Source: an uncultured bacterium
Lineage (GTDB): Bacteria; Patescibacteriota; Gracilibacteria; BD1-5; UBA6164
Assembly: GCA_947311335.1 (NCBI GenBank)
Contig: CAMZKR010000089.1
Coordinates: 1 to 5,480 of the forward strand
Reading direction: 5' to 3'
Length of the DNA: 5,480 nt
The notes below the pieces were generated by a model that searched no databases, was not told where the DNA came from, and saw only the letters and a list, made by a program, of their open reading frames with translations. Of this stretch, positions 1 to 5,480 are shown piece after piece; positions within the stretch are counted from its first letter, which is position 1, and every line of letters begins with the position of its first letter. A program made the translations under genes and the position numbers.

Positions 1-52
1 ATTTTTTATTAATTTCTAATTATAAATAAAGTTTGAAAATTATATAATAAAA

Positions 53-1582
53 CTATTTATTATACCGATTATAATAATAATTTGATCCAGAACTCCAAAC
101 CCACCAAGAATTTAATCAAGACTCTTCTATTGCTTTTATTTGTTTTCTAAATTTTTTTCTATTATATAAAGTAGCTCCCTTGCACCGAGTACAAGAAAAT
201 CATTGTATCCAAAGTCTAAGTTTAGATTTATCAATTTTTTCGATTTTTTCAAAACTAATATCTGTTGTTAAATTATCATTAATTTTAATTTTTCTCTTTT
301 CTATTCTTGCTAATTTAATTTCTTTATTAAGTTTATTTATTTTTTTATTTGAAGAAGAAATTGCATTTTGTAAAACTTCATAAGGATGATTATCTGGTTG
401 TTTAAAACCTAAGAAGTTTGCTCAATAATGTGATGGATAGACCATTGGTCATACAAAATCAAAATATATTAAAAAAGATTCTAGATTTTGTCATATTTGA
501 AGCATATCTCATCTAGTAACTAATCAAAATACATCAGCAGATAAGATAATATTAGGGTGTAATTCTCTAAGTTTTGTAGTTATATAATTAGAAAATCTAT
601 CTATAGCAACTATTTTTCATAACTTAGGATTATGATATAATATAGTACTTGAAAAAGGATAATATGTTTTACTTATCTTTCAATCAGTTGGGAATCTAAT
701 ATAATCAAAATTTATTTCATCAAATCATATTTGATAAGCTGCATTTGCAATATTTAGATTATAATCCCATACTTCTTTAGAACTTGGATCAAGATATTTT
801 TTTCATTTATAATCATACCACACAGCTTTTTTATCTGTTGACCATTTTATTGATAAATCAGGTCTAGTACTAGTAAGTAAATTATCCTTAAAAACAACAA
901 TTCTAGCTATCACATATATTCCATTATTATGCAATTTTTCTATAAGTTTTTTTGGGTTTTTTATTATACCATTTGAAATAGATTTAATCCTATCAAATTT
1001 ATAATCTGACATGTCAAAAGCAACATATCAATTTACATTTTTTATATCAATAGTAACAGAATTAATTTCAGTATTTTTTACGAGATTTATAAGAGAATCT
1101 ATTTTTTTTGTACTTACTGCAGAATAAGTTGTATAATAAACTGATTTTATATTTTTAGATATTTTTTTTCTTTCTTTTATTTTTAATTGCTTTAATTTTT
1201 CAATATTCTCAAATCATTTTTTAATTTTTATTAAAAAATATTCTAATACAAGTTTTATTTCAAAAACAGATTTTTTTAAAGATATATTTTGTCCTTTTTT
1301 AAAATCGTAAGTATTAGCTTTATCTTGTATAAGTAACACCTTTCTTTTCACTTTTGTTAAAATAATTTTATTGTTATTTATTTTTAAGATAAAAGCATCT
1401 ATCTTTTTCATATAATCTAATCCTTTTTCTTGATTTTCTAACTTATCTTTTAGAAAAACCATACGACCTACATTATTATCAACTATTGTATCACTGTTGA
1501 TTTCAATACTACCTGAATTAGAAAAAGTTAAATTAACAAAAGATAAACATATAACAATTAACAATAATCTTAATATTTTCAT
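53..1582 (-). CDS. Secreted DUF4015 putative glycoside hydrolase, 509 aa (code 25)
   Basis: Read with TGA as Gly, this is one open frame from ATG at 1582 to TAG at 53-55. Residues 1-22 form a hydrophobic signal peptide (MKILRLLLIVICLSFVNLTF), so the product is probably exported. Residues 23-145 are Lys-rich and unrecognised. From about 147 to the end it matches the DUF4015 (PF13200) TIM-barrel family: SVTIDIKNVNGYV near 175-187, GIYVIARIVVFKD near 220-232, WDYN near 273, GFDEINFDYIRFP at 286-298, SADVFG at 348-353, VGPMVYPSHYG at 377-387, and a Trp-rich end (WWVW, 493-496) matching the family's usual GLxxWxLW. Family members are predicted glycan hydrolases; the substrate is unknown. Oddities are a Lys-rich insertion of about 40 residues around 410-455 and a CTRC pair at 464-467. 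It lies 35 bp downstream of the cysteine-repeat gene on the same strand, probably co-transcribed. No Shine-Dalgarno precedes the ATG; the signal peptide supports this start. The family call is firm, the enzymatic role is inferred. Confidence 0.93.
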
Positions 1583-1617
1583 TTGTGAATAAGTTAAAAT
1601 AAATAAATTTATAATTA

Positions 1618-3504
1618 TTAAGGTTTACAAAGACCTAAAGCTTGTCAGTTGTCATATTTTTTACAAGATAATAATTTTCATTCTTTCGTGCATTCTATTC
1701 TATATTTATCTGCTCTATCTTCAATATAATTTGCTGATAATCTTATTTTTCATGATTTATAATACATTTTGTATTCTCCATATTTCTTGTTATTTAAAAA
1801 ATGAAGTTCTCCATATAATGGATATCAAGCACTTTTTGATGTGTAATAACTACATCTAATTTCTCATCAATTTGATTTTTTAATAACTTTTTTATTTCAT
1901 CTTCAACCTTCATTATTTCTAGGACATATTGGTGGAGTAACATCACTACAATTCATTGAAAAATTATTTTCTTCTTTAGGTATTTTTTTCTTAAATATAT
2001 CCAAACAAGTTTTTTGTAATTCTAAATCTTTTATCTTTTTACAAATATCTTTATTTTTAGTTATTCATGCAATACCAATATAACAAAAATTTTTCATATA
2101 ATCTTCTTCCCAACTATACGAGTCACATTTCTTTATATCTTTTGATTTAATTGCAAGCATAAATTGACAGGTTTCTTTAAGAAAAGAATCATTAATCTTT
2201 TCACAAATACCATTATCAATGTCTTCTTTTATCATAAAATTACTATAACATAAATCTCTTGATTCTATATGTTTTATATCATCACAAATTTTCTTATCAT
2301 TTTTTACAATAGCTATTTTAAGTTCACATTGTGCTTTTAAATAATCATCTTTAACTATATCACAATACCTTTGGTCTAGTTTATCTGCTCAAAGTACAGC
2401 GTAACAAACTTCCCTGTTTTCTTTTTCTTTAATTTTCTGACAAATCTTAATACTCTTCTTTGTTCTAGCAATATTTAACTGACACATCATCTTTCTTTCT
2501 TCATTTTTTATTTCATCACAAACACTTATTGGAGTATTTCACATACATTCATTATACATCTGTTTATCAGAAATATGATAACAAAATAATCTTTGTGTTT
2601 CCATACTTGGTAATTGTGATGACATATTTCTTACACAATTTCTATAATCTATTCCTTTTTTATTATCACATTCTTCTACTAAAACTTGATAAGCATATTC
2701 ATAACAAAGATTTTTATTTTCAATATTTTTTATTAACTTACATTTACTAATATTATTATCTTTTACTGCAAAAATAACAGCTCAAGAAAGTTTAGTTATA
2801 TCTTCTTGATATAAATTTTCTTCTTCAAATATTTGTTCTAATGCCTTAGTATCACGATATTTTGCTATTAATTTTAATTGACAAGCAAGTGATTCTTTTT
2901 TTTCTTTTATATTTTCACATATTTTTGATTCTTTATCTATTATTTGTTTTTCTAAAATTATTTCTAAATCTTTTTCTTCTATAATTTGTTTTGATTTTAT
3001 TTCAATATTATTTTTTATATTTTTAAACTCTACTATTGGGTCTGGATTTATTACCCTGCTAGGTTCTATAGAAAAAGAAAGTAAACTAATATCTTTAGCA
3101 AAGCTTTTAGGAATATTTTCTATAAAACTGTCTTGTTTTGAAGAAAAAACTAGTTTCATAGTTCATTTATATTTATCATTATCAGTTTTTTTATACTCGA
3201 TTAAACGATTTATAGTTCAGTCTATAATTTCTTCTTCCTTAAAACTGTAATTATATGAATTTTCTGTTGTTTCAATATTATTAAAACTATATTCTGGTAA
3301 AGAATTTATCCATTTTGGTTTTTCTTTTATAAAATCTTTTTTACTATCCTCTAATTTTTTTTGTTTAACAATTTTATCTATTTGTACTAAATCTCATTTT
3401 TCACTTTCTATATAAATATCATCATTAGTAAAATTAAATTTATAAATTCAAAAAATAATTACCAATAATATAAAAAATGATACTACTCATAATAATTTCT
3501 TCAT
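1618..3504 (-). CDS. Exported cysteine-repeat protein with C-terminal MORN/YwqK-like segment, 628 aa (code 25)
   Basis: I do not recognise this protein as a named family. With TGA as Gly the frame is open from ATG at 3504 to TAA at 1618-1620. Residues 4-22 are one hydrophobic segment after a Lys pair, so it is a signal peptide or membrane anchor with the rest outside the membrane. Residues 23-195 are charged, without a motif I can name. Residues 196-500 hold eleven cysteine pairs, nine of them spaced exactly C-x11-C, in predicted helices (typically C-x-x-I-K...C then a hydrophobic xxIA stretch); the repeats settle to a 26-residue period from Cys329. Cys519, 527, 551, 605, 614 and 626 follow, about 28 Cys in all. 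Residues 565-620 (GELHF, KYGEYKMYYKSGKIRLSANY, then KEGKLLSCKKYDNG) resemble YwqK/MORN_2-type repeats. The Cys pairing suggests disulfides and oxidative folding outside the cytoplasm. It is the first gene of a probable two-gene unit with the DUF4015 protein. No Shine-Dalgarno is visible. Confidence 0.88.
2005..2919 (-). repeat. Protein-level tandem repeat: C-x11-C units, about 26 residues each
   Basis: This stretch encodes residues 196-500 of the cysteine-repeat protein. Cys pairs are at 196/208, 255/267, 279/290, 308/320, 329/341, 355/367, 381/393, 407/419, 434/446, 460/474 and 488/500. The spacing inside a pair is 11 residues except 279/290 (10) and 460/474 (13). From 329 onward the first cysteines follow each other by 26, 26, 26, 27, 26 and 28 residues. 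The unit consensus is roughly C-[DEQK]-x-I-K-x(7)-C-x(3)-[IL]-A-x(8). The DNA itself is diverged, so the repeat is old and kept by selection on the protein rather than a recent duplication. A two-helix unit closed by a disulfide is the likely fold; this is an inference. Confidence 0.85.
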
Positions 3505-3535
3505 AAAATTTTGTGATAATATAAGATATAAAAGC

Positions 3536-3563
3536 ATTATAATATTTTTGTATTTTATAACAA
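3536..3563 (-). promoter_or_regulatory. Putative promoter for the cysteine-repeat/DUF4015 unit
   Basis: On the minus strand a TTGTTA box (3558-3563) and a perfect TATAAT box (3536-3541) are separated by 16 bp. They would give a leader of about 30 nt before the ATG at 3504. In DNA this AT-rich, TATAAT-like strings occur by chance, so position and spacing carry most of the weight. Confidence 0.45.
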
Positions 3564-3570
3564 ATATTTA

Positions 3571-3588
3571 ATTTTCAATACTGAAAAT
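3571..3588. promoter_or_regulatory. Perfect 7-bp inverted repeat between divergent promoters
   Basis: ATTTTCA, a 4-nt spacer (ATAC), then TGAAAAT form a perfect palindrome. It lies between the minus-strand promoter-like boxes and the plus-strand -35-like box at 3591, where an operator shared by both directions would sit. It is followed by no T-run on either side that would make it a terminator. No regulator gene is in the window, so a role as operator is only a suggestion. Confidence 0.35.
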
Positions 3589-3590
3589 GT

Positions 3591-3618
3591 TTGACTTAAA
3601 TAAATATATAATTATAAA
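3591..3618 (+). promoter_or_regulatory. Putative promoter for the purM-like gene
   Basis: TTGACT (3591-3596) is one base from the consensus -35 and is followed after 16 bp by TATAAA (3613-3618). Transcription would start near 3625, giving a leader of about 30 nt before the ATG at 3656. TTGACT is a fairly distinctive string in such AT-rich DNA. There is no Shine-Dalgarno in the leader, which is almost pure A/T. Confidence 0.5.
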
Positions 3619-3655
3619 TAGTTATATATATTTTTTTATTTTTTTATTAGAAATT

Positions 3656-4402
3656 ATGACAAATTTAATTAAAGATGATTGATACAATGAAAAAGTAGTT
3701 TGATTGTGAGATAAATATTCTTGAAATTTTAAAGAATTTTGTGATAAAGAAAATAGAGAAACTTCTGTTGTTAAAGATTGATATTTAGAAGAAAAGTGAA
3801 ATATCTGGCAAATAAATACTTCTCTAGATAGTATAGAAAAAGCTACAGAAAGTATAGATTGAGTTTGAACAAAAGTACAAATCTATACTGCAATATTTAA
3901 TCAAATGATAGAAGAACTTGAATCTGGATTAATAACTGAAAAAGAAGTTCTAAAACAAGCTATAGAATTATGGGAAAGAATGTTAAGAGATTTAATTGCT
4001 ATGAATGTAGATGATTTAAGAGATTGAGAAATGGCTATAGCTGTAACAAATATAATAGATATAAATCACTTAGAATGACTTAGATGAAAAAACTTTGCTG
4101 AATCTATGAAAAAAGCCTTATCAAATGTAATAAAAGATTTAGATATAGCTATAACTGCTTGAGAAACAGCTGTTTTATGAGAACATGAAAAAGTAGAACA
4201 AATAATAGATGATGTTTTAAATCCTCAAAAAGTAACTTGAATAGTTTGAGCAAAGATTCTTGATATAATAGTTTGAAATAAAAAAGTAAAAAAACTTTTA
4301 GAAGAAGATAAAAAACTAAAAGATTTTTTAGTTAATTCCGTTGCAAGCAATACTACTTTACTTCAAAAAAGTGATAAAAACACTGCTAAAATGGTAGAAT
4401 AA
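3656..4402 (+). CDS. purM: PurM-like AIR synthase, N-terminal half, ends at in-frame TAA (code 25)
   Basis: This is residues 1-248 of a phosphoribosylformylglycinamidine cyclo-ligase homologue. PurM closes FGAM to AIR with ATP in cytoplasmic purine synthesis. Visible family motifs are DGVGTKVQ at 68-75 (both Gly encoded by TGA), DLIAMNVDD at 112-120 (the PurM DLVAMxVND motif) and AGETAVLG at 168-175 (the GGETAEMPG motif). By hand count about 16 Gly are TGA and one is GGA. After 175 the sequence enters a Lys/Glu-rich insertion not found in ordinary PurM, and TAA at 4400-4402 interrupts it at codon 249. The same frame stays open beyond the stop and carries the missing second half of PurM, so this looks like one gene broken by a single nonsense codon rather than two unrelated genes. 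The canonical N-terminal glycine-rich loop is weak or absent. Alternatives are a truly split PurM of two polypeptides, suppression of the TAA, a recent pseudogene, or a sequencing error. No other purine gene is nearby. Confidence 0.85.
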
Positions 4403-5215
4403 ATAATAAAAAATAGTTTTAAAACTTATAAAGATTCTGAAAAAAGATTAGAAGTTATATTAAAAAATATTTCTTTCAATATTGGTTGAACTGGTTTATG
4501 AATTTTATGATGAAAAGATAAATTAACAAAAATTAAAAAATGACAATATATAGTCTATATACAAGAACAACCAACAAAAGAATGAATAATTTGACCAAGA
4601 TCAAATGGTCTAACTAGAATAAGAGAAGCTATAACAAAGCTATTATGAAAATGACGGGAAAATATGACTTTTAAAGATTTCTTAAAAACTATAGGAAAAG
4701 AAAAAGCTTCTTTATTATCTAAGAAATTAAAAAAAGAATGTAAAAATCTAAAAATGTGGGATATAGCAACAGGAAAAACAACAGTTTTTAATCCTCTTAT
4801 ATCAAGGAAAATACTTTGATGATTAAATAAAAAACCTATAGCAAATATTTCTTCTATTATACATGTTACATGAAATCCTTTAAGAAAAATATCTGAATGA
4901 TTAAGATGAAATAAAGATTTGTGAGTTAAACTTGATATAAGTTCTGTAAAAATACCTCAAATAATTGAGATACTTCAAGTATTGTGAGATATAGATTGAG
5001 AAGATGCAATAGGTTCTTGGAATATGTGAATTCCTTATACTCTTATTTGTGATTCTAAAGAAGATGCTGAGAAAGTTATGAAAGAATCTGAAGAAAATTG
5101 ATTTACTTCATGAATAATTTGAAAAGTTGTAAAAAGAAAAAAGAAAAAAACTATATGAAAAATCTCTTGAGTTTGAATTTGAGATGATAAAATTGTTTTG
5201 AAAGAAAAAAACTAA
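4403..5215 (+). CDS. purM: PurM-like AIR synthase, C-terminal half, in frame after the TAA
   Basis: This continues the upstream PurM frame to TAA at 5213-5215 (numbering as one protein, residues 250-519). It carries the rest of the PurM fold: NIGGTGLGILGG near 275-285 (start of the C-terminal part, like AGFAVGVVEK), IGPRSNGLTRIREA with SNG at 316-318 (the SSGxHSNGxSLVRK motif), HVTGNPLRKISEGL from His403 (like HITGGGLxENIPR), and SWNMGIP with NMG at 456-458 (like TFNMGIG), followed by the DAEKVMK and GxIGKV pattern typical of the PurM C-terminus. About 25 Gly are TGA against six GGN. No ATG, GTG or TTG lies in this frame between the stop and the ATG at 4664; starting there would lose the SNG motif. 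Independent translation of a complete C-terminal domain is therefore unlikely unless initiation is non-canonical. Joined, the two halves would be about 519 residues, far longer than the roughly 345 of E. coli PurM. Confidence 0.78.
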
Positions 5216-5232
5216 TATTATTTTAGTTTTTT
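5206..5232. terminator. Putative bidirectional terminator between convergent genes
   Basis: AAAAAACTAA (5206-5215) and TTAGTTTTTT (5223-5232) are perfectly complementary over 10 bp around a 7-nt loop. The A-run on one side and T-run on the other would give a U-tract in both directions. It overlaps the PurM stop codon and sits in the 31-bp gap before the end of the convergent small gene. The stem has only one G-C pair, so it is weak by usual standards, but placement and symmetry fit. Confidence 0.5.
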
Positions 5233-5246
5233 AAAGATAAATAAAA

Positions 5247-5420
5247 TTAATCAAGAGTTTCTATTTCCAATTCTGGAACAATCATAAATTCAATATTTGA
5301 AGTTTTCAAATTATATTTTTCAAATAATAACTCTTCAGCTTCATCAACTTGAATATTTTTTGGAACATTATTTATAACCTTTACTTTTCAATCAGTAAAA
5401 TCTAAAACAATTATTTTCAT
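5247..5420 (-). CDS. Small acidic conserved-type hypothetical protein, 57 aa
   Basis: ATG at 5420 opens a 57-residue frame ending in TAA at 5247-5249, with one internal TGA read as Gly (residue 11, in DFTDGKVKVI). The protein begins MKIIVLDFTDGKVKVI, a beta-hairpin-like start with the Gly at the turn, followed by an acidic helix (DEAEELLFEKY) and a second strand (IEFMIVPELEIE). It resembles, from memory and without a search, short cytoplasmic proteins of unknown function that start MKxIVxDFxxGxV. No signal peptide, cysteine or catalytic motif is seen. It runs convergent to the PurM gene and shares the hairpin between them. The upstream 60 bp is A/T-rich with no Shine-Dalgarno. Frame, length and codon use make it a probable real gene; the function is unknown. 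Confidence 0.7.
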
Positions 5421-5480
5421 AACTTTAAAATTAATTTATAAAACTTTATAATTTCATCTTTTTTCTAAAAAGTTTAAATA

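Noticed and set aside
1..52. Terminator or start of a further gene downstream of the DUF4015 stop
   Set aside because: I see only A/T-rich sequence, with no stable hairpin or convincing start within these bases.
180..383. Plus-strand 67-aa open frame rich in Leu, Ile, Ser and Phe
   Set aside because: It lies antisense to the C-terminal part of the DUF4015 gene; its hydrophobic look is what the complement of a Lys-rich AT-rich gene gives.
803..1582. Minus-strand fragments at 1214-1582 and 803-1012 as separate short genes
   Set aside because: They are in the same frame and joined by TGA codons within one DUF4015 protein; treating them as separate comes only from using the standard code.
2529..2750. 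Plus-strand 73-aa open frame rich in Tyr, Phe and Ile that looks membrane-like
   Set aside because: It is antisense to the cysteine-repeat region, whose conserved Cys spacing on the minus strand shows that strand is coding.
2782..3159. Minus-strand 125-aa frame starting at 3159 as its own gene
   Set aside because: It is residues 116-240 of the 628-aa protein; the frame is open upstream to the signal-bearing ATG at 3504 and downstream through TGA.
4181..4480. Intein or group II/I intron in the middle of purM
   Set aside because: The extra segment is only about 95 codons, keeps the frame on both sides, and shows no intein end motifs or intron structure.
3656..5215. UGA as tryptophan (Mycoplasma-type code 4)
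   Set aside because: It would place Trp at invariant glycines such as those in DGVGTK and GFDEI, and TGG is already used for Trp.
5436..5480. C-terminal end of another minus-strand gene entering from the right edge, about 14 codons to a TAA at 5436-5438
   Set aside because: A 14-codon open stretch is easily found by chance in this composition; nothing recognisable is encoded.

Overview
The window comes from a very AT-rich bacterial genome that reads UGA as glycine (genetic code 25), which points to the CPR lineages Absconditabacteria (SR1) or Gracilibacteria (BD1-5/GN02). Under the standard code every gene breaks into short fragments. With TGA as Gly, four long coherent reading frames appear, and the TGA codons fall on conserved glycines: both Gly of the PurM DGVGTK motif, the Gly of the DUF4015 GFDEI and VGPMVYP motifs, and turn glycines elsewhere. 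TGG is still used for tryptophan, so a Mycoplasma-type code (UGA = Trp) does not fit.

Layout: (1) 53-1582, minus strand: a secreted TIM-barrel protein of the DUF4015 putative glycoside hydrolase family. (2) 1618-3504, minus strand, 35 bp upstream of gene 1 and probably in one transcript with it: a 628-aa exported or membrane-anchored protein. It carries a run of cysteine-paired helical repeats (C-x11-C, period about 26 residues) and a C-terminal segment resembling YwqK/MORN-type repeats. (3) 3505-3655: a divergent intergenic region with one promoter-like element facing each way and a perfect inverted repeat between them. (4) 3656-5215, plus strand: an unusually long PurM (AIR synthase) homologue. 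It is split by one in-frame TAA that sits inside a family-atypical insertion of about 95 residues. (5) A hairpin at 5206-5232 that could terminate transcription from both sides, followed by a convergent 57-aa small protein gene (5247-5420, minus strand).

Genes 1 and 2 look like a two-gene unit for the cell envelope or exterior, suiting an episymbiotic or predatory lifestyle (an inference from lineage). PurM stands apart, with no other purine gene in the window. The main points of interest are the reassigned code, the cysteine-repeat protein and the stop codon in the expanded PurM. No RNA genes, CRISPR arrays or insertion sequences were seen. None of the four starts has a clear Shine-Dalgarno sequence.
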